From the NCBI GenBank assembly GCA_033558025.1, contig JAUCEF010000014.1, forward strand, positions 248,001-312,000: 64,000 nucleotides of DNA, in the 5' to 3' direction. The number at the start of each line of letters is the position of its first letter. The stretch's first letter is position 1. The notes under the pieces are model-generated. The model made no database searches. It had not been told where the DNA came from and saw only the letters and a list, made by a program, of their open reading frames with translations. The position numbers and the translations under genes are program-made. Source of the DNA: Phytophthora sp. 'mugwort' (Eukaryota; Oomycota; Peronosporomycetes; Peronosporales; Peronosporaceae). Positions 42,539-54,189 of this stretch are shown piece by piece.

Positions 42539-44334
42539 GAAGCAGACTTGGACATCTGGTCTATCTCGAATGCTATTTTAAATGTGGCGCTTAAAGCTAC
42601 CGTGATGCGCTTTAAAAGTCGAGTACATGTACTTAGTATTTTATCGTGTATTACTTGTCCTGGCCAAGTGTTGTCGCATTGATCGAGTGGTTTTGGAATC
42701 CATTTTTATTTTTGGTCATAAAGCCGGTAAACCACAGCACCCGCTCGGTTACGGTAATACATTAAATGTATTTCCGCAAATTTTTAGCATCGCTTCCCGG
42801 GACGCGAAACTTCCATTCACTGCAATTGAATCCTCCGCAAGGATGCTTTTTCGACAAAGCTCACCAGTGTTAAGCGATCGACACGAAAGAAGCAGTAAGC
42901 AGTTGATGATCCTGATTCTGTCGAAGTAGTTGCACGTACATGTGTAGTATTCTCAGCATTGTTGCAGTCCTTTTTGAGGGGATGCAATGTGGGGTCCATG
43001 GCATGAAAATACAGATTAAAACTATTTATATAATATATATTTAATATTTTACCATAATTAGAAATAATATTCTTATGCGTGAGATAATATTTTATCGAGG
43101 AATCCCGTCAAATCAGATAGCAACGACCACCAGAGGAGCAGAGTACCAGCACGATTAGAGACCTCCTCTTGAAAATGGCACATCCTCGGCACATCAAAGC
43201 TACCAAGAAGATACCACGAGGAAAATATGACCCAGTGCACCGGCACTTTGAAAAACTTGAGGATGGGCGTGCAACACTTTAAACGAGTTCTGCCGTCCTC
43301 GCTTGCGTTGTGTGACTGCAAAGCAGGTGATGCGATGAGGAACACCGCCATCTCCGTGGCTCCTGCTATACTCCGAGAATATATATATCCGATATATAAT
43401 AGTGCTAGTTTTGCGGCCGCAAAATAGTTTTGACGCTCCGTTAAAACAGATTGTTAATTATAAACTGCGGCAAAACCAACGGGTTTGGCTGCAGTTTTTC
43501 AAAGGCATGACAGGAAGCAGCACATTGGCCACGGACGAGTTCGATTGACGGAGAACGAGTTTCATCCATGTAACGTAAACTTAAACTAAATTAAAAAGAG
43601 GGCTAGATGCTTCTTTAATTTTCGGAATCGTGGTAATCAAAGAGTTGTCTACTGTGTAGCGTGAGGTTCATTTGTCAACGTCTTCATCTTAGCTGTCGTT
43701 GACTCCTCCACAAATGGAGCTCGCGACCCTATCGCTGCCGTTCATAGTCGGGCAGTCAGTGCTGCCTTGCCGTCGGCTCACGTAGTGTTGAGAGACCAAA
43801 TACCGCAGCGTCTCTCCATCACTACCCATCCGATTAGAGTAATTCAGATGATCTTTCGAACAATCCCCTATTTGAGCCGATTTCGAAGACTCGAGTTGTA
43901 TTTGTGCGTACTTCAACTTCTCTCGGCAGCCGCCGAAGATGTTAAAATAATAAAAACAAAACCTTCCTGATAAATAATGATCATTTTGTATACAGAAATG
44001 ACTACCTTGTGATCTCCAAGTTACCAAAATAAGCCATTAGCTATTGTAAATTGCAAGAGCCCTCGATTCGGCAGATAACACTTTCCCTGCAAGTATAACT
44101 ATCTAACCGGTTGAAGCAAGTACCAGCTAATTCATCACTATATATTATTAATACTTCGAATGATCACCGGAAGCTACTACGACAGGTCAAGAGTTTATAT
44201 TATCTGCTCAGAAGTTTATAAAACGACACATATTGTTTTACAGAACTTAGGAAGTATTTTTACTTGAGCAGAAGAACACTGCTACGGTTTGCACTAGTAA
44301 TGCAAGAGCAGCTTCATAAACCCCATGATACATG
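42539..44334. other. Long intergenic stretch
   Basis: No gene recognised. AT-rich around 43020-43080 and 43380-43420. A minus-strand 112-codon frame at 43689-44027 shows no family signature. Confidence 0.4.
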
Positions 44335-44612
44335 TCAGGCTACCAGGCAGTCGCTTCTCGTGCCAACGCTTTTCCTTCCCAAGTGAGGCAGTATGTGCAG
44401 ATTGCCCCCAGCCTCCTTCAGGATTGCCAGCATGCACATCTGCAGCGTAAGAAATATGTCGTCCACTGTATCGTCTTTCAACTCGCGATAAGCGTCCTCC
44501 ACGAAAGCGATTACCGCGTCGATGCCTTCCTTGGCAATCGGTACTGAATGCCCTGCATATAGGCGAAAACTCCCAGGTCGAGGTCGTTGAGGTCCGGGGA
44601 ATAAGGAGCTAG
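44335..44612 (-). pseudogene. Mariner-like transposase, C-terminal fragment
   Basis: Reads APYSPDLNDLDLGVFAYMQG (third catalytic acidic residue region of oomycete mariner-like elements), then AKEGIDAVIAFVEDAYREL and EAGGNLHILPHLGR, the usual C-terminal end. The rest is missing: the fragment is joined at about 44640 to MULE sequence on the other strand. Confidence 0.7.
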
Positions 44613-44659
44613 GCACATCAGCCTGATGTTTGTGGGTGTGGATCTGGCGCTGATGCGTT

Positions 44660-45880
44660 TGTTGTGGGTATTTCGTCAAAGCAACTGCTCGAGCGCCTCG
44701 ATCGCGACCCATCCGAGTACGCCCTCCACATCGCTGCGACGTATAAGCTCAGTCAAATCGATTACCCGCCTATTGTGGTTGGAAACCACAAGAGCTTCTT
44801 CCACGTGGTAGCCTTCTTCGCTGAGCCGCAGCAAACAGAAACGCATTTCACCGAGATGCTGGCACTCTCAGGCGCACGTATACCAAGGTGACGGGCAAGA
44901 ATCTGACCGCCCGCTACGTCATGGCTGATGCTGACAAGGCCCAACGCAACGCGGTGGATGCAGGTTTCGGAGTTGACAACGAACTGGTGAACTTCATGTT
45001 CTATTTTCATGTTGCCGCAAACGTGTATTAACACACTCGCGGCATTCCGGTCGCGCTAGCCGATCGAGTCGCTCACGATGTCGCCTCATGCACTATACTA
45101 CGTCACTCACCGAGTTCATAAGCTCAAGACTCGTTGCCTAGGCGAGTTGCAGAAGCTTCCTCAGCTTTGTGAGTTTGCCAGCTACTTCTCAGCTATGTGG
45201 CTTACTTCTCCGTTCCAAGGTTGGCAGACATTCCACAGACTGCGCGGGTTACGAATAATCCCGTGGAGCAGTTCAATCACTCTATCAAGCGCGACTACAC
45301 GCTGCGATCGCGCCTGAAGATGGGCACGCTTCTCGACCAGTTGATGCTGTGCTCTGCATTGAAGCATCTCGTAGTCGTCCATTTGCCACAAGTGTCGGTC
45401 CTCATCCAGAGTTGCTGCGACGTATGCATGCAAGGTAGAAGTTGAGGTTTCTCCGCGAAGTGTCTCCGACCAAGATGTTGATCGGCTTCCAGGTAGGGGA
45501 CACAGCGCCGACGGAGACTGCCGACATGGTGTTCGTGGTATCCCAACTTCTTGCGCGCGTGTATGATCCGCAGGACAGACGCACTAAAGAAGATCTACCG
45601 GTGACGGCCTGCCTTTGAGCGCAAAAATGCTCGTGGAGACTCAAGGTATGCCTGCGCACGGCTGGAAAGTCGACTTGCCGCCGAAGACCTGCGGCTGCCG
45701 CGTGTTCATGAAGGTATGTTGCTGCATCTACCTCGTACATGCACTGGCTGTCCGGGGCAGGCTGGACTCTTTGGCCAAGCCTGGCTTGTTTACCGCGGCC
45801 GCAACAAGGCGCGCCGCCAGCGCAGCGAGCAGCAGAATGCTGGCAGACCTGCCGTCAACGGCATCGCGCTCGAGCTAGAG
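44660..45880 (+). pseudogene. MULE (Mutator-like) transposase, degenerate
   Basis: Plus-strand pieces read RDPSEYALHIAATYKLSQID (first catalytic Asp replaced by Ala in the DATYK motif), YPPIVVG, then YVMADADKAQRNAV (second Asp region), FMFYFHVAANVY, NNPVEQFNHSIKRDYTLR with KMGTLLDQL, and a SWIM-type zinc finger (KTCGCRVFMKVCCCIYLVHAL). Stops and frame changes near 44890, 45030, 45220 and 45560. The N-terminus is missing; it abuts a mariner fragment. Confidence 0.75.
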
Positions 45881-47120
45881 TAATAAGTTCGAGAATAGAA
45901 GCGTACTTAACCATTCCATACATCCCTATCTAGCTGCAACCACGGCCACTCATAACCACCCACCCTCCGACCGCCACCGGCTTAGAGCACGGCGCGACAC
46001 ACGTCTCACACTATCCTGCTATAGACACCCATCACCGCACCTTGCGGCTTGCCCCACCCAGTACTCATCACACGCCAATGTGTGTCCGCAAACATCCCCT
46101 TCGCATCGTCGTTCCACCCACCGTACCTCTGGGTTTTGTTATGTGCTTGCTCTTGCCCACTTGCTGCGCTCGAGGTGGCGCTTTAGCGTGGCTCTCTGCT
46201 TAAAGAGGGAGTAAGCATTATAACCGCCCTTTCGGATTCATTATGCCACCAAAAGCAATGTTTAGACAGCATTCGGGGTAGGAGCACCGAGTCATGACTT
46301 CGCTGAAACCGAGGAGGTCATACGTGGCCGCGAGGGGGTCGTCAATCGTTTAGGAGAGTCGGGAGACCACAGCAGTCGTGTGTCGCGTTCCTGGCGCTTT
46401 AAGAAGCGAGGATTTCAAACTCGCTGAGAGAAACGTGTGGTACACATATGATGTGGTCCACGTATGCTTGCATTCCAGCCAGTGCCAGCCACATGGTTGC
46501 GATCGGACTACAGATCAGCGTTGTCCATGATTCAAATCTGAGTGATACTCGGCAACCGTTAGTGCTGGCATACGATTTGAAAGGTGTTTTGCCCAGGAGA
46601 ACATCAGCAACAGCTAACCGAGCGAGCAACGTCCGCGGGTGGTCTGACTTAGGTCGAAGCGTTGCCTGTGGGCGTGAATCACAAATGAGATATCTGCGAG
46701 AGAACAATCAGGAAAATCTGGAATTCTTCTTGGCATACCCGCTAACCCGAATTTTGTTTAACAACTTTTTTATTAATTTTATTATTATTTGGTGTTTTTT
46801 ATACAAAAAATCAAAATGCTCAAAAAGTTTAGAATGAAGCCGTCACGATTGTTGTGGCTCGGTGATAGGTTATATATAGAACAATAGCGATGTTTTTGAC
46901 CAATTAATGGTCCAGGTCGATTCATTGTCGATTTGAGATGACAATACCGTTATACTGGCAGTGGAATGTTAGCAGCGATATGCCGCCGGTACACCAGCGA
47001 TCGTCCAGGCTACCGTCGGTGTACCGGTGTGTCTATCGCCTTCCGCGATATGAGATGTATACCGGTATGATCATGCTAAGTACATATACCGAGTATTTAC
47101 CCCAAATACCGGTAGAAAGA
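45881..47120. other. Intergenic, MULE relic to NAE1 promoter
   Basis: No gene recognised. AT-rich at 46745-46835. A minus-strand frame at 46399-46707 has no family signature. Repeated CCGGTA-type words lie at 46985-47115, upstream of the NAE1 gene. Confidence 0.4.
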
Positions 47121-47140
47121 TCATTAGCTCAACTTTGCGA
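47121..47140 (+). promoter_or_regulatory. Candidate core promoter of NAE1
   Basis: TCATTAG followed by CAACTTTGCG, a near match to initiator plus flanking box, 45 bp before the start codon. Confidence 0.4.
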
Positions 47141-47172
47141 ATCTCCATCATCGACGACGCCGCATTGACTAT

Positions 47173-48756
47173 ATGGGCGACAAGTACGACCGCCAGCTTC
47201 GTCTGTGGGGCGCCGAAGGCCAACGCCGTCTGGCCAATACCCATGTGCTGCTCGTCGGCTCCTGCGCCACGGGTTCCGAGGCGCTCAAGAATCTTGTCCT
47301 GCCCGGTGTTGGGCGGTTCACGGTCCTGGACGACGCCACGGTGTCTCTGGCTGATACGACCAACAATTTCTTCGTCAGTGCGGACGCGGTGGGTCACTCC
47401 AGAGCCGAGACGGTGGCCGATCTGCTGCTCGAGATGAACTCGGACGTGACCGGAGGCGCCCGGCACGCCAACGTCAAGCAAGTGCTGCAGGACGAGCCCC
47501 AGTACCTGGACCAGTTCAATCTGGTGCTGGCCACGCAGCTAGACGAGGCAGCGACGACCAAGCTGGCTGATCTATGTCTGACCAAGAGGATTCCGCTACT
47601 GCTTGTCACGTCCTACGGCTTCCTGGGGTCGTTGAGGTTACAGGCGGCTCAACACGCCATCGCAGACGCCAAGCTCGACCCGCCACGCCACGAACTGAGG
47701 CTTTCCCGGCCCTTTCCGATGCTGCAGAAGTTCGCAGACAGCTTCGACTTGGAATCGCTATCAAGCATTGAACATGCACATGTGCCCTTCGTGGTGCTGT
47801 TGTTGCAGGCCATGAAGAAGTGGAAGGAGTCTCATCAAGGGAAACCTCCGACCACATTTCCGGAGAAAGATGCATTCAAGAAGAAGCTGCAAGAGATGGC
47901 ATGGGGCCCACCCGGTCACGAGCTTAACTTTATTGAAGCGGCCGAAAACGCCTACAAGGCGTACGTGCCTCCTCAAGTGCCGGAGGAAGTCGCACCAGTG
48001 CTGGAGGCAGCAGCGTCGCACACTATCTCGTTGGAGACGCTAGAGAAGACGAAGGATACGGAAGAGTTCTGGTTGCTGGCCCATGCACTGGTAGATTTTG
48101 TCAAGCAGAACAATGGGTTGTTGCCTGTGACGGGGGTCGTGCCGGATATGACGGCCTCGACGGAATACTATGTGACTCTGCAGGAGTTGTATGTTATCAA
48201 GGCGAAGGAGGATGCAACGAAGGTGCACGAGATTCTGCGCAACCGGTTGCGCCATTTGAAACTATCTGAGGACAGCATTGCGTTTGAGACAGTGGCGACT
48301 TTCTGCAAGAATGCCCCGAGCGTTGGCATGCTGGAAACGCGTAGTGTAGCACAAGAGTATAAGCACGTTGACTTGGCGAGCGTGGACGTGGAGGACGAGG
48401 ACAAGGAGCAGTCGCCACTGATCTGGTATTTTATGCTTCGTGCGGTGGCTGCCTTCGCGTCAGAGTTCAATCGCTACCCTGGCTCGGAGGATGCAGCCGC
48501 TACACAAGATGGAACGTGGTTGGTGTCGAAGGCCAAGGCCCTGGCTGCGCCTAGTGACGTTGCAGACTGGATCACTGATGATCATGCACTGGAAATGACC
48601 CGGTCATGTCAAGTTGAGCTGCATAATGTTGCCGCTCTAATGGGCGGTGTCGCCGCACAGGAAGCTGTCAAGCTTATCACGCACCAGTTCGAGCCGCTGA
48701 ACCACACGTACATGTTTAACGGTATTTCGGGCGTGGCCGCAACTTACCAGCTTTAA
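47173..48756 (+). CDS. NAE1: NEDD8-activating enzyme E1 regulatory subunit (APP-BP1/ULA1)
   Basis: 527 residues in one exon, the normal family length (about 530). The start YDRQLRLWGAEGQRRLANTHVLLVG is the ThiF/E1 adenylation-fold signature, with SCATGSEALKNLVLPGVGRFTVLDD after it. The middle (residues about 200-400) is the family-specific helical insert, and the C-terminal HNVAALMGGVAAQEAVKLITHQFEPLNHTYMFNGI closes the E1 fold. As in other regulatory subunits there is no catalytic-Cys domain; it pairs with a UBA3-type subunit (not in this window) to charge NEDD8, which then activates cullin ubiquitin ligases in nucleus and cytosol. No oddities: open frame, full motifs, and a TATAATA-poor, oomycete-type promoter upstream. 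Confidence 0.93.
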   Translation: MGDKYDRQLRLWGAEGQRRLANTHVLLVGSCATGSEALKNLVLPGVGRFTVLDDATVSLADTTNNFFVSADAVGHSRAETVADLLLEMNSDVTGGARHANVKQVLQDEPQYLDQFNLVLATQLDEAATTKLADLCLTKRIPLLLVTSYGFLGSLRLQAAQHAIADAKLDPPRHELRLSRPFPMLQKFADSFDLESLSSIEHAHVPFVVLLLQAMKKWKESHQGKPPTTFPEKDAFKKKLQEMAWGPPGHELNFIEAAENAYKAYVPPQVPEEVAPVLEAAASHTISLETLEKTKDTEEFWLLAHALVDFVKQNNGLLPVTGVVPDMTASTEYYVTLQELYVIKAKEDATKVHEILRNRLRHLKLSEDSIAFETVATFCKNAPSVGMLETRSVAQEYKHVDLASVDVEDEDKEQSPLIWYFMLRAVAAFASEFNRYPGSEDAAATQDGTWLVSKAKALAAPSDVADWITDDHALEMTRSCQVELHNVAALMGGVAAQEAVKLITHQFEPLNHTYMFNGISGVAATYQL

Positions 48757-50224
48757 GTCAAGGAAATATTGAAATGCACTTTAAACATTGCTACATTATC
48801 AAATTTTATTTAATTATATGAACGCCATGTACTACAATAGTACGCAACTACTGCACATGTAGCTTTATAAGCGCGCAGTAAAAATATTCTTAAAAAGAAT
48901 ATTCTACGATATGGATGTCGTGGTAACTTACGGTACCCAGCCTTGACCACGAAGTTGATCTGCCGTTCGCTACGAAAAACAATTTCTTAAACAACACGGG
49001 GATGTAGCTTGGCGAGCCTGTAGATCGTGCGATGTTATCGAAGTTCCTCGAAGCGAGTCAAGTATACCACAATACTTATGTTCATCAACCTAAAGCGATA
49101 GGTGACACAAACGCAAATTTACGGATCGACATAAGCACACAAAATCACTGCTGTGGATTTTGCATTGAGTTCTGATCGAGCCATTTATAAGTTCTGATTG
49201 AGACTGGATATGTGCCAGCCTAGGTTTATACTGCCACTTTTGTTTGTATGCGCCTTCCGTTTGCACCATGCAACACACCGAGGAAGCACAGGGCAGACAT
49301 TACCCGAGGGCAATGAAGTGTAGTGCGGCCAAAATGACGGGGCAAATTTGTTGGGGTATTTACAGTCAAGTTTTTTTCTCCATGTTGCGGCGGTTTGTAG
49401 CTGGTGGAGTGCTGATCAAAAACGTACGTGTTGGTTCACACACCAATAAGAAATGCATGATATATGAAAACCAATAATAAAGAAATGAGGAATACATATT
49501 GTATTGTGCCTTCATGAATGCCTTCACTGCTAGCTCCGTCTCTAGGCTTCGTCTGTGCCATCAACAGTAAATGAATGGGAAGCCAAAAACACGTTATCTA
49601 GCGGTATTTCTGATAATTACTAGACATCAAAAACCCAACAGACAATATTTTAGGCCCAATGTTGGTTACAAAATCAAGTTGTTCGGGTTTTGACCTCATT
49701 AATGGAAAGCTGCTCTTGGCTGTAGTATTGAATGTCCGTAAATTTAGTACACATTTGACATTAAGTTAACAAGTTGATGCCGACGCTTTTTTTACCATAG
49801 GGGCCGGACATAGCGCAGCGCTCGTGGGCGGGGCTGTAGCGCACCTGCTTTTTTAACTTAGTTGATACCCGTTTAATTGGCGGGTGATGGCAATCCATGA
49901 ATGCTTTCGAGTTTTGTTTTTACATATTTGGAAACATATCGGGTAGAACTCTGTTTCTTAAAGATCCATACTTGGGATATATTGAGCATTTTGGGCAAAT
50001 TTTCGGAATGATCCAATTGGGCATACTTTCGGAGTGCTACCAACACTTGAGGCACGATATTTGTAATGATACGTTGTGGCTGTCCTAACAGTCCTCTGCC
50101 TTCTCTGTGTCTACGTGGCGAAGTTGATGTCGCCCTGCGCGGAAATACTACTACTGCTAACGCAAAGATACCTTGCTCGTTCTCGCGACCTCAAGTAGCA
50201 AAAGCCCCAGGCCACATACCTGTT
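48757..50224. other. Long intergenic stretch
   Basis: No gene recognised. Contains a TCTTAAAAAGAATATTC-type palindromic spot near 48890 and several AT-rich blocks. The convergent 3' ends of NAE1 and the second SET gene face each other here. Confidence 0.4.
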
Positions 50225-52354
50225 TTACCGGCCTTGGCTGCTGTTTTTCTTCTTTGAATTCTTCGCTTGCTTTGGTTGTTCTGGGCCAATTCGTCGAGCT
50301 TGATCGCTTCCCTGCTGCTCTGCCGCAATCTTTGCCTTGTATGCGGCAGCTGGACTTGTTCGGTTCGCTACAGTAGGACTTCTCTGCTGTCCTGAACTCT
50401 GTCTTTCCAACTGCTGACGGTCCTGGACGCACCGAGAGCAGAAGCACTTGAATTTGTATTCGCGCAAGTTGGCCTCGCGCATCTGTACGTCCATGTCCAC
50501 ATCGATGTAGCAGATACACAGCTCCTCGCCTTTTTGGATGTCGCGAATAGCCACTACGTGTCCATCGCCATTATTGGTGTACAGCACCGTACAGTTCGGA
50601 TCACAACTGTGATTCATCGTACAGATAATCGGGAACAGCGCAGTGCCTTCAATGCTAGGATAACCCAGCGGCATCAAAGGGTCCAAGTGACTTTCCAATC
50701 CGCTGCTTTTCATCTCTAAGCGCTGCTGCGTCTGTAGAATTTGCAATCGCTCTTCCTCCCATTCTAGCACGCGTCGCACACTAGCAATCAAAGCTTGATC
50801 TTCAGCATTCAGTTGTGGCTGTAACCTTGGCGACATGTCGTTGGTCTGTCCACCTCGGTGGTCCGGGTCTCCTGCAGCAAATTCGTTCTGTACGTCTGGA
50901 TCCAGAATGTCAATGAACGCATGGAACGGATGGTCCACCTCCATACTGATGTTATTCATCTCAAAGAGACCGATCTGGGCTGTAAAGAACTCGAAACTCA
51001 GCACGCTAGAACAGCAGCGCCAGATTTCCTCCACCGTCACGCCACGCAGCTGACCCTCCCGCTCTAGACGTACTAGATTGCACTCCAGGGCATCTACCAA
51101 TAATTGGTGCGTCATTGTCAGCAGCTCTTGTAAGCACTGTGCCTTGGTAGATCCATTAACTGAAGAGCCGGAGTCAGTCGTCACGTCTCCTTCCTCCTTT
51201 TGTTCCGCTTCCATCTCCTGTGTCTGTCGAGATGCTTGTATCTGAGTCGCTGCATGGACATTCACCTCAGGGGTTTTTTGCTCCGCGTCAATATCTTTAA
51301 CGTCGTTGGGTGACCTGTCGTCGTTGCTGCTGCCCCCTCCGCCATCGCTGTTTGTTTCGTCGCCACCACTCAATGTGTCCTGACCCGCAGTCTCCTTGAT
51401 GCTTCGGTATTGTTGCTGTAGTGACATCAGCTCGCCGTGATCAATAACCACCACCTCCCACCACGGTTTCTTGTAAAACATGTCGATAGGCTCGCGCGCC
51501 TTGACGATATCTCGCCACACCAAGTACCGCGAAAGCACACGGGCAACGACCTTCGCGGCCAACAAGAAAATGTCGTTAGTGTGGCGCGTGTGCTCTAAGA
51601 ACTCGCCCATGGCTGAGCAAGGGTCAATGCGTGGGCACAGGATGGCGTGGTACTCGTGGAGCGCGCGCGTCCGGCAAAGCTTTGAGCAGTAGAGTTCGCC
51701 ACACGCACACTTGGCCCCGGGGCCAGCCATTCCGCACCTCTGCGGCGTGATACGCAGCAATCTTTGCGCCTTCTCCAGCGCGCCGACATCCACCGGACGT
51801 GCCGGTTCTTTCGTATTCGTCGTCGTGGTTGTCTTTCCCCCATCATTGCTGGGTTCTGTCCGGGTCTCTGCGTTGTAGCGAGTCACGATGTCCTGCCACT
51901 GGAGTTGGGCGTCGCCAAGTAGAGGCCGGTAACAGAACTGACAGCTCGGTAGCAAGACGCGGTTTTGCTCGTGCTGCATGGCCACTAACGGTGACTCGGT
52001 CCAGATGCGGGTGGCTTTGGCCAGATCGCGGTCGGCGTAGATGGCCTTGCCCTTAACGGGCCCGGCGTCGCCGCATACAATTGGCGCCTTGGCCTTGCTG
52101 ATGACGACCTGAAAGTAGGTACTGGCGACAGGGTCGGCCGGGCCGTAGGGCGCAGCTACACTCGAGTAGCGGTTCACTGGGCAGAATAAGGACAAAACGA
52201 AGACGCATTAACACAATGGCGGGCTGACTCGGATTAGACAGCCGACTTACAGTCGGGTCGAGCTGCGCGCAGGCCACCGTTCGCGGCGCTGCTGAGTGCC
52301 GACGTCTTGAGCACCTTCCAGGGCGGCAGATCCACGTCCACGTTGTCGTCCATC
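50225..52354 (-). CDS. SET/MYND (SMYD-like) protein methyltransferase B
   Basis: Two exons, 52354-52252 and 52176-50225, with a 75-bp GT-AG intron, giving 684 residues. It has the same domain order as 38947-40514: KGKAIYADRDLAKATRIWTESPLVAMQHE, a MYND-like Cys cluster (CKCACGELYCSKLCRTRALHEY region), NISMEVDHPFHAF, then ICTMNHSCDPNCTVLY (about residues 550-565) and GEELCICYIDVD, post-SET CFCSRC, so all catalytic parts are present. It is longer because of a polar, acidic insert (about residues 250-330; Asp/Ser/Gln-rich) and a basic Lys/Gln-rich tail ending KKKNSSQGR, a possible nuclear signal. The two introns that split the SET end of paralog A are absent here. A GTAAAA sequence at the stop could hide a further 3' intron. 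Confidence 0.85.
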
Positions 52355-52808
52355 GCTGTTGCTGTTGCGCTTTTGACTCAAAGCCTTTGAGGTCGTCGGT
52401 GTCTGAACTATTAAGAGCGAAACGGCACAAAACTAACATAATTCAAAAAGTATGGAAAAAACATTCTGCCGGTTTTCTTACCTAAATTATCTTAACTTTT
52501 GTGTAATACCTAGTAAAATTCCTTACACAAATGGTTTAGGTAAAGTCTACTGCTAGTTTTTAGCCAGCCCCATCAGCTGAATGAGTTCATATCCGTCCTC
52601 GATGGCCATATAAATAATGGATCGTGGTGTGGCCGCCGAGATAGGGGCTTCACAACGGCCAGTTTGCAGCAAGCACATCGCCGTTCCAGAAGTCACAGAC
52701 TCTAGCTTCAGCGGAGGATCAGAGTCGGGCAGCGAGAGATTCTGCCGTGGACATGAGCGCGGCAGCCTGATAATTAGAAGTATTATAATAGAAGGTCTTT
52801 ATCACGTC
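52355..52808. other. Upstream region of SET/MYND gene B
   Basis: No gene seen; presumably holds the promoter for the minus-strand gene. Confidence 0.45.
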
Positions 52809-52816
52809 GTTTTACT

Positions 52817-53408
52817 CAGTGTTGGGTAAAAATATATTTTGCAGTATGGATTTCGCAGTATATATGCAATCCAGTATTGCGACCATACTCAAGTACTTCA
52901 ATACATATTGCAGCCTTGGCCAGGTACTGCAGTATGTATTTTTGCCCCGTGGTCGTTTCGAAACTTGCAGTTTTGTAACCGTGGCGTTGGTTTCGACTGT
53001 GGCCGCTCATTTCTTAATTGGCCGCGGAGGTCTTAACATCAGAGGCAACAGCGCGGCGCGCTCAGCAAAAACTCATTTTCTACATCTCGCGTCAACCCTA
53101 CTATGAGTTATTTTGACATTAAAGAGAGCACGGCATCTACTGTTGCCATCACTGCAAAGATGCATAAAAACAAAGGTGGAGGTAGAGCTACATCAATTTG
53201 AGGAAGCATCTCAATAGGTCGCTGAGGCAATTTTGCTCACGAATTCAGAGAGTGGAAAGAGAAGGATGGCAAAACATACCGATTGCAATATATATTGCAT
53301 GGTCGGGAAGTATCGCAGTAAGTATTGCAGGGGCATCGACTATTGCAATACATACTGCACAGCACTGCCAAATCTCCAATCCCCAAAAAAGATTTTTACC
53401 CAACACTG
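52817..53408. mobile_element. hAT-type MITE with perfect 8-bp target duplication
   Basis: 592 bp with 17-bp perfect inverted ends (CAGTGTTGGGTAAAAAT) and flanking GTTTTACT on both sides (52809-52816 and 53409-53416). The 8-bp duplication and the CAGTG end are typical of hAT. The first and last about 120 bp are dense in TGCARTA/TAYTGCA words (about a dozen), probable subterminal transposase sites. There is no transposase inside, so it depends on an autonomous hAT elsewhere. Confidence 0.92.
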
Positions 53409-53416
53409 GTTTTACT

Positions 53417-54189
53417 GATAGCTTAGATAATTATTTACCTTTTTCGGAACGCGAAGCGGAAATGAACACAAGAAATGCCCGGTGGGCTGTGAATACGTCC
53501 ATGGTTACGAGTGACATCCCTGACTTAGGTTTTAATATACTTTACCGTAATCAATTCATTTAGAACTCAGCTTAGTGAACCAGTCACAGCGCTATCCTTC
53601 AACCGGGAGAGTACGGAGGCATCAATTCCGTCGTGATTTCAATACCGCGGGCGCTCGCGGTTGACTTCCCATATCTCGGATTAAGCACTCAAGCCAAACG
53701 TGGAGATACTAACATACTAACAATAATACAGCATCGAAACATTAGTCATGCCCTACTAATTGAGCAGCCGCTCCTCGTTCACTATACGAGGTGTTATGTA
53801 TTGTAGTATTACTGTATCGAGAACCGTGCATCTAACAGTAATACTACAGCTAGTAATATGTGTCGCGAAACTGGGAGTTGCAGAAGTACTAGAGTAACAT
53901 AAACTTGAGGGCAACGGCTTCAAGGCCCTTCATTCAATGTTATAAAATTTATAACATTGAATGAAATACTAACGTAAGAGTTTGTTTCTCTGTTGATTCC
54001 AAGCCAACCGCAGTGAGCCGCCAGACCCAAGCACCGTAGAAAAGCAAATTGTACTTTTAAATGTTTAAGAGCAACGTAGTGACATTGGTAATCAACATGT
54101 TGTGTCGCTGACGATTTCTAAGAGCGAAAAATCTCAACAAAGCGATGCATTCGTTCACATTCCAGCTCTTATCTAGAACAAGTACTTCA
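53417..54189. other. Intergenic with palindrome
   Basis: No gene; an 18-bp palindrome lies at 53929-53965. Confidence 0.45.
53929..53965. repeat. Perfect 18-bp inverted repeat, 1-nt centre
   Basis: TTCATTCAATGTTATAAA and its exact complement around a single A. Both arms contain a TCATTCAATG, resembling an oomycete initiator, so the palindrome displays one on each strand. Confidence 0.85.

Noticed and set aside
53198..53563. 121-codon plus-strand frame
   Set aside because: Crosses the right end of the hAT MITE and its target duplication; not a gene.
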